Below are positions 21,591 to 34,000 of a stretch of 64,000 nt of DNA, piece by piece. The notes under the pieces are model-generated. The model had not been told where the DNA came from. It made no database searches and was given only the letters and a program-made list of their open reading frames with translations. Positions within the stretch are counted from its first letter, which is position 1; the number at the start of each line of letters is the position of its first letter. The stretch comes from Maniola hyperantus (Eukaryota; Arthropoda; Insecta; Lepidoptera; Nymphalidae), in the NCBI RefSeq assembly GCF_902806685.2, contig NC_048554.1:6696001-6760000 (forward strand). The letters are read 5' to 3'. A program made the position numbers and the translations under genes.

Positions 21591-22329
21591 GCAACCGTTT
21601 TGGCTTCGAATTCTTCCGCGTGGATTTGGGTTTTTAAAAATCTCGTCTCTTTACAGTACCTATGTATCCATCTCCAATGTACCTAAGTAGAGAGGTAGAT
21701 AGATGAAATCCTATGCGTTCGGGTATCGTTTATCCGATTAAGATTTTTTTTGTAGGTACAGTTATTGTCGGTATTTGCGTGAGAGTTTCTGACTTACTAC
21801 TATCAACGAATACTATAATACGCGTTGCCCAAGGCTCATAACCTGTCGGACACAAGCTAAGTAAGTTATAGGTGTAATGGACGTAGCGTCTGTTGATAGG
21901 TCAATAGACTCAGAACAGACTTACATGCAATAAATAAGTTTTTATTTCGAACTCGGGAACTCCCACAGCTCTCACCACTGCAACAGGAAAGTCGTCTCGA
22001 TACAGAGTAGAGCAGCGGAGACCGAGACCCGTCTCTATGTCGCCTGTCTCTGTCTCGATCATACATCTCTGCCTCAGCGTGAACCGCCAGCTTACATTAT
22101 CATAATAGAGGTGCAAGGCAAATACTAAGATTCTCAAATAATTACTAAGTCATAGTAACGGTACCTAATCGAGTTTCACGACGTACCTATCTAAGCTACA
22201 CGTGCGTTAATGCTAGGCACTACTTGTAGTGCCTAGCATTAGTCTAGGTTAGTACCTATTAGTATTTATGTCTCTAAAGATCTATTGTGTGATTTCAAAG
22301 GAGGAATAGTTGCGAACAATGTATTAGTA

Positions 22330-22440
22330 ATTTGGCTTTGTAGAGTTGTCTCTGTCACTTCATACTTATGTGATGTTTGACGATCTCAACGACAGAGACA
22401 ACGCTCTACGAAACCGCTATCTCTTTCTAAAGGTCGATGT
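22330..22440. repeat. Foldback core related to 3253-3767
   Basis: Arms CTTTGTAGAGTTGTCTCTG and CAGAGACAACGCTCTACG enclose a 37-base spacer. Compared with the copy at about 3615-3690, the spacer is present as the reverse complement, as expected for an element inserted in the opposite orientation. Confidence 0.6.
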
Positions 22441-22879
22441 ATCATATTTTCTGTTTACTACGTCCACTAAAGTGTGTCTAGCGTTTGTGGTGTCCATACC
22501 ATATAGTACCTATCGATGTCAATAGGTACTCAGTACCACCGTGATTCCATGCCACCTCGACTGGTTTACAAAGTAGTAGGAAGGTAGGTATGAAAATGTG
22601 AAATGAAAGAAAAGAGTGCGTTTGCAAAGCAAAAACAAATCTAATAATAACAAATCATCAAAAAGATCTAATAAAAGCAACAAAACTATGGAAAGCAATT
22701 CAATGCTGTTTTTTATTAACTAAGTAGTTAGTACGTACAGGTTTATGTAGTTACATCCTTATTTACTTTACATTATCACTTGGTCGCGTAAACCTACGTC
22801 GCGTCGCGGAGAATGGGACGAGTCTTGCAACTACAGTCGATTCTGCTGGGCAAATTGATCAAGTGATCAATTTGAATAG

Positions 22880-24034
22880 ATACTTCTGATTTCTTTAGGG
22901 ACCATTATAGGTAAAATTCTGGAAAGGCTACTACATCCAAGTATAAAAGGTAACATAAAGGTTGACGACACGCAGTTTGGTTTTCGTTCTGGACTCTCAA
23001 CAGATTCTGCAGTTTTCAGTCTTAAATCAACAGTTAACTACTACACTAACAGAGGTACGTCGGTTTATGCTTGCTTCTTAGACCTAAGCCGCGCCTTCGA
23101 CCTAGTTAACTACCAGCGACTTTGGCAAAAACTAACAACATCGAATGTACCCAGTAAGACTGTAGACCTGTTGAGATACTGGTACGAAAATCAGACAAAC
23201 TTTGTTAAATGGGGCGACGCCATCTCTAATGACTATATATTAGAGTGTGGCGTACGTCAAGGTGGGCTGACCTCTCCGGACCTCTTTAGCTTATACGTAA
23301 ACGATCTGATTGAGGAACTTAGAAGTACAAGGATTGGTTGTCACATAGGTACAACTTGCCTGAATAATTTAAGCTACGCTGACGACATGGTACTTCTAAG
23401 TCCCTCAATCAGGGGACTTAGAAGATTATTGGCCATCTGCGAGCATTATGCAAGGGATCACGGCCTGAAGTATAATGTTAAAAAGACGCAGATGATGTTA
23501 TTCCGCTCAGGTAGAGGTCCGGAGAGGATTCCGAAGGTTTTTTTAGATGGTGTACCTATTGAAAGGGTGGATCAGTTCAGGTACTTGGGGCATATCCTAA
23601 CTGAGGACTTGCGTGATAACCGCGATATAGAACGCGAAAGGAGGGCTCTGGCTGTTCGGTGTAATATGCTCGCACGTCGGTTTGCACGGTGCAGTCCTGA
23701 GGCGAAGCTGACGCTGTTTAGAGCATATTGTCAATGCTTCTACACGTGTCAGCTTTGGTTCAACGCAACGAAAAGTGCACGTAGCAGCATCAGAGTGCAG
23801 TATAATAACGCATACCGCATTCTGATGAAACTGCCTAAATACTGCAGTGCGTCGGGCATGTTTGCTGACGCCAGAGTGCCCGATTATTTCGCGGTTGTTA
23901 GATCTCGTGTTGCGGCATTTTGGTCCCGCATCCGCGATTCTCAAAACGAGGTCCTCAGGGTATGCTCTGAGTGCCCTGAGAATCCCATACTGAAGTACTG
24001 GCTTGCCGTACATCGTGACAATAACCGTAAATAA
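22880..24034 (+). mobile_element. 5'-truncated LINE with reverse transcriptase domain
   Basis: An open frame runs from 22880 to a TAA at 24034, about 384 codons. Reverse transcriptase motifs are in order: TIIGKILERLLHP, FGFRSGLSTDSAV, FLDLSRAFDLVNY (motif A, about 23068-23106), CGVRQGGLTSPDLFSLYVNDL (motif B), LSYADDMVLL (motif C, YADD at 23375-23386), GLKYNVKKTQMM (motif D) and a FRYLGHIL thumb region. The endonuclease and ORF1 are missing, so the copy is dead on arrival. The frame is intact, which suggests a fairly recent insertion. Clade is uncertain (Jockey/CR1 superfamily-like). A T-rich 3' part follows to about 24130. Confidence 0.85.
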
Positions 24035-24879
24035 AGTACGAACCTCCTATTTGGGGGCAATCTCTAATTTTAATTTAATTTAAATTTTATTATTGTATAT
24101 TTTGTAACTTTATTATTTTCATTTCATTTTATCATTCTGGGCATATGATCAAAAGTGCCAATTCCGATAGGGTAAAAATTGGTGTGAATTGTGGGTGTGT
24201 AGATGTGTGTGTGGAGGATTCTGTCTCTGCATCGCATAGTCCTCATAGCTCTTTCTATTAATCACAATGGTAGGAGTTATGCAGTGGACTCTCAGATCCC
24301 TTCGCATACGAGTCGACTAAGAATAACTGCATGGGGTCGATAGTTTTTTACGCGCTCTTCGAGGTGTACACACAGGAGAGGACACGAAAACTCTAAATCG
24401 AAACTCCAAAGTCGATCGTCCATCCAGTTAGGCACCGACTTGGGTCAACGTTGCTTCACCAACGTGATCAATCTACATGCTCTGTCACAACTAGGTCACA
24501 TTAGGTCACACGTTGCTTATGTACCTACTTATTGCGTCGCAATATAAATGCCTAGGTACTTTTTTAGGGGGTTTTCTAGCAGAAATTTTAAAGTCACTAG
24601 GTAGTAGTATAATATAATATTATGATGACGCTTCTAGGCGGGTTAAGTCACCATATTGATAAATTAAAGCCTAGGCCAAAAAAGTCTTTAGGAGTAAAGT
24701 TGAATGTACCTGCCTAGCTAAGTAAATGTTTGCTTATTTATGACTAGACTGTGTTATCGTTTCTCTGCCTTGTTTTTAAGTTGTGCCATGTCCATTGACA
24801 ATCGGACTTATAGCAATCGGATGGTTGTAGGCACGCGAGCTGTGCTACTGCTAGGCCTCAGGCTTTCATTGGCAATAGC

Positions 24880-25017
24880 AAAAGGCAGTCGTACCACAGT
24901 CGTACGAAGCAAGGCGCGCGCGCACCTCGCCGCAAACTTCGTTTTTGCGTGTTTTGACTTTTCTAATTAGTTACGTGATTTTCTTGTGATTGCTAGGAGT
25001 GCGGCCAGTTAATCAAA
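24880..25017 (+). promoter_or_regulatory. Putative promoter / 5' UTR of SLC17 copy 3
   Basis: This stretch precedes the 25-nt first exon. It holds a CpG-dense core (around 24908-24935, with GCGCGCGCGCACCTCGCCGC) that stands out from the AT-rich surroundings. It is followed by AT-rich leader sequence and a good insect start context (CAAAATG) at 25014-25020. No TATA box is obvious. The call depends on the first-exon inference for copy 3. Confidence 0.4.
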
Positions 25018-28000
25018 ATGAAGTTACATATCAAATTATTCGGTAAGTAATAACAACTTAATTTTAATACTTATCAGAAGTACCTATCTAAGTACATACT
25101 TAATCATTAAATTAAAATTTACATTCGTACCTAAATTTTAATGAACGTTATTAATTACCCATCGTAAACAAGAAATTACCTTAACATCCTGTAGCGAAGG
25201 ATATAAAAGATTATTTAGATGCTTTACCAAGTGTAAGATAGGTAGGTATACCGTTTTACGTATAGCTGGTGTAGGTAACTATGTTTCATCTAAGACCGTA
25301 AATTATTATTTATAATAATAATTAATTTATTATTATATTATATATAATAAATTATATATAATATATATATATTTATATAATAAATTTATTATTCAGTGAT
25401 TAGAAGTTGTTTTTTCATAACTTTATATAGGTACATACTTAGATTATACTTAATAATATAGGTAGGTATAAGTGTGCATTACACTTTTTGAATTAAAAAG
25501 TTAAATATAGAAATGAGCGTATAATAGCGGTGATAAATTATATTTAGATAGGCACGTCAATTCAAAATTAAAATTTCGAGGGTTCTAATCGCGTCTTGAT
25601 TTGAGCAGAAGCCTAACAAACTCAACCGGGTATTCTTTTAACTACCCTCTCCAAACCTGTCACAATATCATTTAAAACCACAAACGTATTTAGATACCTA
25701 CTATCTTCATTTAAATAATTATTTTTCTGCACCTGCGTAAAAGTGCCCTAAGTATATAATCAAGATAGGTAGAGCGCATTCTTTTCCACTTAATTAATAT
25801 ATTTATATATATAGACTATCTGACTAACGAGTATAACTGTGTCATTAAGGCAAAGCGTATCCATATTACATTACGAATGAATATAAATTATAAATAATAT
25901 CTATCCCGGCTGTACTCACGTGTCTAGTCGACGTTAGCCCGACTAGTTTCCGGGATAGATATTATTTATAATGGAAATCACTCACGGTAGTTTAAACGCT
26001 AAATATAAATTATTATCCATTTTAAGTGAAAACTCATGAACAGTAACCATTCATGATTCGATAGTATACTTAGTAGGTATCAGCTGCAGTAGAAGGTTCC
26101 AGAAACTACTTAGTAATAATATATTTAGTTTAGTAAGTGAGATCTATAAATTACCTAGGTACGTACTTACTACTTTTCTATCTTCTGGCAATATTATAAA
26201 TCCATCTTTGGGTTCTATTATGGAGCTTTCGTATTCGGCAGAAGCTAGAGACGCTTTCAATTTAGCAAGTCCTAGTAAAGAGCCGGTTGTTTTCTCAAAG
26301 ACGGTGGGATGACGCGCTTTGTGCTGATGTTTTGCAGGAGTTGATAAATTCATCAACCTCTGCAAGAGATCGGACGCGTCTCCTCGCACTGTCTACGAGA
26401 GAATCGAGCTACTGGCTTCAAGCTCTCCCTTCGAAACATAATTATATAGGCACTCTATTAGATCACCTTACACTTATTATCGCGGTTGGTGTTCGTCTTG
26501 GCGCTAGGATTCAACAGCCACATCTTTGCCATTGTGGAGAGGCAATGGACGTATATGGTCACGACAGTCTTGCATATGCCAAAAGTGCCGGTCGTTTCTC
26601 CTGTCATACTTCCTTGAACGGAATCAAGCGTAGGTCTATTGTCACAGCTAAAGTGCCTGCAGTATTAGAACCAAACGGTTTGGCACGTAGAGAGGACAAG
26701 AGACCAGACAGTATGACTCTTGACCCGAGGAAGCAAGGAAGGTCGCTTGTGTGGGATGCCACGTGTGTGGATACACTGGCGCTGCCACACGTACAGGCGA
26801 CCTCCGTGGCGGCCGGAGCGGCGCGGCGGCGCGGCGGCTACTAAGGCGGAAAGGGCCAAGAGGCGCAAATATGAACATACAACTCGTAATGGTCATTAAA
26901 TTAAAATTGCATAGTTTTATCTTAAGTAAGTAGGTACCTAGATAAAGTTGTTTTACTTATTTAGATTCATTTAGCAAATAGGGCTCAAGCGAATCTAGAG
27001 AACGAATAAGCATCTTTAAATAAAGCAATTGGGTTAGTTTTAGTATTTAGTTAATAAAATAAAAAAATTCTCTTTAATGCAATTTCTGCGTACAATTAAA
27101 GATGTCTGCACCGATGGCATTTAAACTCCTTTATATTAATTGAATGCTTTATCGATACACACGACATGAGGATGCGATAAAAGTGTACAAATAACTCTGT
27201 TTTTTTGCTAAATGCTGTTTTCGGTACCTATAGCTCTTTTTAACGGACTTGTTATAATTTGGCAGGCAAACATGAGATATGACGTATTTGAAGTTTCTGT
27301 TACACACGATCTTTGAATTATAATTTAATACCGATATTCTCTTATTTTAATTTTTATTAAGATATTTGAAACATCATTTCAGGAATCTTTTTCAATATTT
27401 TGGGTTGCTTAAGTGGATGCTAGCATGTCCTAGAGTTTGTCATGTAGGTACCTTTGGGTCCTCTAACGACATAAGGCAATTCTATGGGATGTCCCAGAAG
27501 ATCTACTAATTGGAAAATATAGCATTGCATAGGTATACCTAATATTATTATAGAATTTACTAACTTACCTATACTCGTGTGGTAATATCACGTAATTTCT
27601 TATTTCATCCAGAAATACCTAGATGTATACAATATTAATTGAGATAAAAGTAGGTTCGAATACTACAATACGAGTAGGTTTTAGTTTCTCCTTTATTTTG
27701 TTAAATTGTCCTTTTTCTTCTTGATGATCAATCTGTAGTGTCCTGTTAATGGCCGCACTCGAGTGCATAAACTTTTCCTACTTAGCGCTAGTGCTTTTGA
27801 GGCAGCCTTCTTATTGAAGGCTTTGACTAACGCCCTGGAGTGGTTCATTCCTGGGAGATTTCACCATCATTAACTTTATAAGCCTCATCTACCGAGATTT
27901 TAAGTCCATCATTGTCGTACCTACCTAATCAAGATTTTTGTGAATGATAACTTAAACGAGATGGCCATTAAAATACACAAATCGTTTTTGCTTTGACCTT

Positions 28001-31000
28001 TCAACGTGTTCATCTCAAGACCACGAATAACGAACACAACAATACCCGTTGGTTGTGTATTGGAATTTAGTACCTAGGTTCTGAGAATTAGTGAGGGTCA
28101 CCAAATTCAAAGCTTGTGCCACTTGGCTGCGTGCCAATGCCAGATAGTTACATAATTATAATAATTAATCTAAGTTTCAATAGATGCTCACAATCGGAAT
28201 TTCTCTTAATAGAATATTTTACATAATATATTATTTTTATACCGTTCGATTTGTCAATAATGCCAGGAAGGCGAGTATTTTAGAATTATGTCACTGCTAA
28301 TCGAGGAGGCACGTTTCTTTATTCTATTACGTAACCAATAACGAGCGGTGATAGCCTATAAATCGTCGGCTTCGTCCTGTTCGGGAGTTCGATCCCGGGC
28401 ACGTATTTCACTAAAACATCGTGAGAACACCAGCATGACTAAAAGTTCTCCATAATGTGCTCAAAGGTGTGTGAAGTCTGTCAATCCGCACTTGGCGAGC
28501 CTGGTGGACTATGGCCACCCATTTTCATTCTGAGAAGAGACTCGTGACATGGGTTGTTATTGTTAATTGAGATTGATGATTATGACATCTTATAAATAAC
28601 TAGCGACCCGCCCCGGCTTCGCACGGGTAGCTTATTGCAATTTTCGTAGGGATCTCTATTTTATTTAAATAAAATATAGCCTATGTCAATCTGGAATATT
28701 CTACTGGTGAAAGAATTTTCTAAATTGGTTTAGTAAGGGATTACCGCCAACAAACAAACTTACTTATAAACTTCACCTCTAATTATAATATTAGTAAGTA
28801 TAGATAATTAATAATAATATAATCATCGCTCTTTTTATCTATACCTATAATTAATACAATACACAGATCTAACAAGATTTTGTCCTGTCCTGAACTCCTA
28901 AGTGACCGACTACGTAATAGCCCAAATCGCTGCCTGGGTAAGACAATACGGGAAAACTTACGGAAAATTATCTCGGATCTAAATAATTGAAGACTGAATG
29001 ATGATTTGTTTACAGTGTCATTCAATAATACAACAATGGTATAGGCTTGCAAGCACTTATAGGGTAACTTTTCGCAGAATAAATTATAGGTAAGTACAAT
29101 TAAATTATTATTAGATAGGTATTTTTTTTCATTATCCTGTTACTTTTGATAGTGGTGATTAATGATGATGAAATAATTTATTTTCTACTCTTGCTGAATT
29201 TCTCATAGGCTCCCTAAGTCCCTACGTACTACTAAAATTAGGTACCACTCGTTAATGTTTTAATTTTAGAAAATACTGAGACAGGTTTATTGATATCCTG
29301 TGTTGCAACTTGCAGAGTTGAGAGTACAAAAAAAACCGGCCAAGTGCGTATTTATCACAATTTTATTTCACCACTTTGTCGGCGTGATTAATATTTATAT
29401 ACCCATGCCAAATACAGATTTCTAGCACTAATAGTCTCTGAGATTAACCGAAGACGGACGGACAGACGGACGGACATGGCGAAACTATAAGGGCTCCTTG
29501 TTTACTACGGAACCCTAAAAGTGGGACCTATCTAGATAAGTTACATCAAAACTTACTGTATTATGTAGTTAGTTTTATGTACCTTTTATGGCTAGAAATG
29601 TTTACAGGAATTACAACTATTTTACAACACTGTTGCATTTCAGTTGAATTTCATAATAGCTACCAGATAAGGCACTTACCTACCAGATAAGTATGTACCT
29701 AGGTGAATGAATGAGATCAGTCGATGGCGCTTTTGTCATTGTAGATGAATAGGTACAGCTTCCGGCACGATTGTTGACCTACTAGGTACGTAGCTAGATA
29801 GCACATAGGTATGCCGTTAAATGTACATTTTTAGTGTGATCGTTAACGTGTAGGTACCCGGGATTGAATCTCTAGGAGGCCGACGACTCGACGTCTTAAC
29901 CACTGGGCTGTATCCGCTTTCAGGGCTTTTTGTACTTCATAATAGTATCATCATCTATCTATATATATATCTTAATATATAAAAGGAAAAGGTGACTGAC
30001 TTACTGACTGACTGACTGATCTATCAACGCACAGCTCAAACTACTGGACGGATCGGGCTGAAATTTGGCATGCATATAGCTATTATGTCGTAGGCATCCA
30101 CTAAGAAAGGATTTTTGAAAATTCAACCCCTAAGGGGGTGAAATCAGGGTTTGAAATTTGTGTAGTCCACGCGAACGAAGTCGCGAGCATAAGCTAGTAT
30201 ATATATATATATAAAAGAAAAGGTAACTGACTGACTTACTGATCTATCAACGCACAACTCAAACCACTGGACGGCTCGGGCTGAAATTTGGCATGCTATT
30301 ATGAGGTAGGCATCCGCTAAGAAAGGATTTTTAAAAATTCAACCCCTGAGGGGGTAAAAGAGGGGTTTGAAATTTGTGTAGTCCACACGGACGAAGTCGC
30401 GGGAATAAGCTATAGCGAGACATTGGTCGCTAATAAGGCTGTGCGCTAACTATAAGCCCATCATGCCTCATAAGAAAGCTCAGAGTCATTCAGTGGGCGA
30501 TGGTGAGAGCTATGCTTGGAGTTTCTCTACGTGATTAAATCAGAAATGAGGAGATCTGTAGGAGAATCAGAGTAACCGACATAGCTCAATGGGTTGCGAA
30601 GCTGAAGTGGCAATGGGCAGGGCACATTGTTGACGTTGGGATCCCATCCCAAGGTACTGAAATCGCGACCTCGTACCGGAAGGCACAGCGTTGAAATACC
30701 CCCCACTAGGTGGACGGACGGCATCTGAGTCGCCGGGAGCCGCTCGATTCAGGCGGCGCGGCAGGACCGTGGCATGTGGAAGTCCCTATAAGAGACAGCA
30801 GTGGATGTCTATCGGTTGATGATGATGATGAGGATAATTATATGTAATATTTATACCTACTCTAATGCTGATGTAGGTATCAACCTATTATTTATAATTA
30901 AAGTTACATAAGTACCTAGGTACCTGTCTAGTCTACGATAACAACTAATTATTAAGTTTTACGTGACCATTAACTATATTTAAGACGTGTGTACACACAT

Positions 31001-34000
31001 TACATAATTATTAAAGTCCTACTTAATTATTTAAACAACAAACCTACCTATTTTAACATTACACTAAATTAGTTCACTTCGACACTATTCATAATGAGTA
31101 CCAGTAGAATATATATGAAATTTAATGTAGGTACCTATTTAATATTTATGTGTAAGTAGATAATTTTAAAAAAATCTACCTAACTGTAGTATCGTATATT
31201 TACCAAAATTACATATAACTTTTTAAATACAAAAATCATTAGATTATAATACGAGTATTATGAGAAATCTGCGGAATTTGTAGTCATTATAATTTATAAT
31301 TAGGTATGATAATTTTTGCTTTTAGTTATTAAAAAAATTGAAAATCGCCAGGCACGTCCTAATTAATGTCTGGACTCTGGTAATACCAAATGACTGAGGC
31401 GCCGACACGTGACGGCGGCGGCTTCCTAAAAGTTCTAATACTATTTGTATAATCACTACCTGTACACAAACATCCTAGCCTAGTGGTTAAGACATCCGCA
31501 TCTTATTCAGGAAGTCGGGGTTTGACTCCGGGCATGCACATCAGTTTTTTCGGAGTTATTTGCGTTCTAAGCAATTAAATAAGTAGGTATCACTTGTTTT
31601 GATTACGGTGTAGGAAAACATCATGCGGAAACCTGCATGCCTGAGAGTTATCCATAGTAATATCAAAGGTGTGTGAAGTCTGCCAATCCGCACTTGGACT
31701 GAGTGGCGGACTATGTCAAACCCCTTCTCATTCTGAGAGAAGACCCATACTCAGTAGAGAGCCTGCGATGGGTTAATCATGATATTTATTATATAACAAA
31801 ATGTTCTTTATAATAATAACTATGCGCCCTAAATTCGAATTTTTGGCATAATTTAGGGCCAATTTCTACAGAAACTACTTAGGGTAAAACTAGAGGTGAC
31901 ACTGGTTTCGTCACGGTTTCGTGTAACGTGACGTCCTAAGGTGATATATTGTCAGGTGTCGCCGCCGTCACGCTTTGTATCTGTCCAGGATTATAGCCTT
32001 AAGTTGTTTGATTATGCATAAGACGCTAAAAAACGCAAAACATTTGAGTATAAACCGGCTACACTTACATCGTGGAATATCAGGTTTGTGCACGAATACC
32101 TGTATCGCTGAGATATTTTGATGAGCTCATGATTTTATTATGTAGATACCTCAGAAGGTAGACGAGTAAATTTGATATTTGGCGACGTTGTACCTACCCC
32201 ACGAGTACTATAAGTACTTAGTATAGTTTTTTGTTTGTTTGTAAACTTTTGCTATCAAGTAGTAGCTATCTACTTAGTCATTCTTAATTAAGTAGGTATT
32301 ATTATGTGCATACAGCTCTGTACAAAAGACAGACTCAGACTGAAAATCGGGAATTTCTTTAATAAGATACTTTTAAGAAGATTAGTTCAAAGCAGTCTGT
32401 AGAGACCGAAAATGACTAAATTTATATACCTAAGTAAAACAACTGCTAATTCAGCTCAGAGTCACTCAGCGGATATGTAGAGAGCTATGCTTGGTTGCTT
32501 GGAATTTCTCTACGTGATCAAATCAGAAATGAGGAGATCCGTGGGAAAACTAGAGTAGCCGACATAGCTCAACGGGTTGCGAAGCTGAAGTGGCAATGGG
32601 TATAGAGTACATAGCACGGAAAGCCGATAGACGTTGGGGTCAAAAGGTGCTGGAATGGCGACTTCGTACCGGAAGGCGCAGCGTTAAAAGACCCCCCACT
32701 AGGTGGACGGACGACATCATCAGTCGCAGGGAGCCACTGGATTCAGGCGGCGCAAGACCGTGGTGTGTGGAAATCCCTACAAGAGAACTAGGTCCAGCAT
32801 TGGACGTCTATCGGTTGATGAAGATGATGATGAAGTAAAGAAACCGTTGTAAAACAAGAACAGCACTTAGTTACGATTCAAAGCCATCACAAACGAACAA
32901 AAAAAGATATAATCAACACACGTCATAAGAATTAACAAAAACCGGATACTTTTTATCTACATTGTTTGCCTCTGCAGTATTCAACGATTTAAGATTTAGA
33001 ATCTGAGATTTTACGCCAAAAAGTGGAAAGACATACAGACAGATAGATACAATTTTGCATTTATTATAATATTACTGATAGGTAAGACATAAGTACCTAT
33101 ATGTACTGGCTATTAATTTATCTTCTAACAAAATCTAGGACAGACAGACAGACCTTTGCATTTATAGATGGGTAATGTAATATTTGATGTAAGACCCATA
33201 GGTACTTATTGGTTACCTACTAAGTATACCTTCTAATTTTAGGAATTGTAGGTACATTCGGATCTAGGTATTCAGTCCAATTTTAGAAAGCGCTGGCTGC
33301 TAAAAGCCAACCTGACTTTAGGAGGAAAATTACTGCAAGGAACTCTACATTATTATTAGGGTCATGCATTTTAATCTGAATTGAAATATTTTTATTTATT
33401 TGCACAATGAAGGTGAGTAAATGTAGGTATCACAATTCCTGTTATGCAAATATGTACTTATTTAGGACAAGTGCGAAAAGTTCCAACTTGATAACTTCGT
33501 CAAGTTACGAGTAAGTAAGTGGGCCTCACCGTTAATGCTGCTTGTACTTATTAATTTAGTACATGAAAGTGGTGTTCGATATCTGTCAGTCACTTTAAAT
33601 AATGAAAGAAATCAATAATGTTGCATTATTACAGGGCTGGCCCCGATTCCTGACTGCCCGATTTTTGCTTGCTTAACTTTTTAAATAGCTGTTTGCCCAG
33701 TAAGCGCGTAAAATAATATATTACTTACGTGTATCTTTAGTATATTACGCAACAGGTCAGGATGGCAATCGGGGAGAGAACACCCGCACAGCCCGCACAG
33801 CAGTTGCGGGTGTGCAAGCGACCCTCGACTCATATCCCGATTGCCACCTCAACCTGTCACGGACTTATAGGTAAGTATATTTAATGTAGGTAGGTAGGTA
33901 GTAGGTACCTATACCTAATATTTTAAATCAATTTCGTTTCACTTGTTTAAACGGTGAAAGAAACCATTGTAAGCAAACCTGTACGCGAGAGAGGTCTCCA

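Larger units (their letters stand above)
19310..25017. other. Intergenic stretch between ATE1 and SLC17 copy 3
   Basis: No host gene is recognised. Contents: foldback element (19584-19718), SINE family 1 (19880-20182), a GC-rich unclassified block (20470-20620), a LINE 3' end (21243-21590, minus), a foldback core (22330-22440) and a LINE with reverse transcriptase (22880-24034). The stretch 24240-24540 has no recognisable repeat and no coding signal. The final 140 bases look like the copy 3 promoter. Confidence 0.5.

Noticed and set aside
21323..21594. Overlapping minus-strand frames as a host gene
   Set aside because: The FASFLIRMARVWNTLP wording is a LINE reverse transcriptase C-terminus, repeated at 46045-46273.
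24740..24970. 76-codon open frame as a small gene
   Set aside because: No conserved motif. It overlaps the CpG-dense block that more likely belongs to the promoter of SLC17 copy 3.
26144..26389. Minus-strand 81-codon open frame as a gene
   Set aside because: It is the antisense shadow of the decayed LINE domain on the plus strand.
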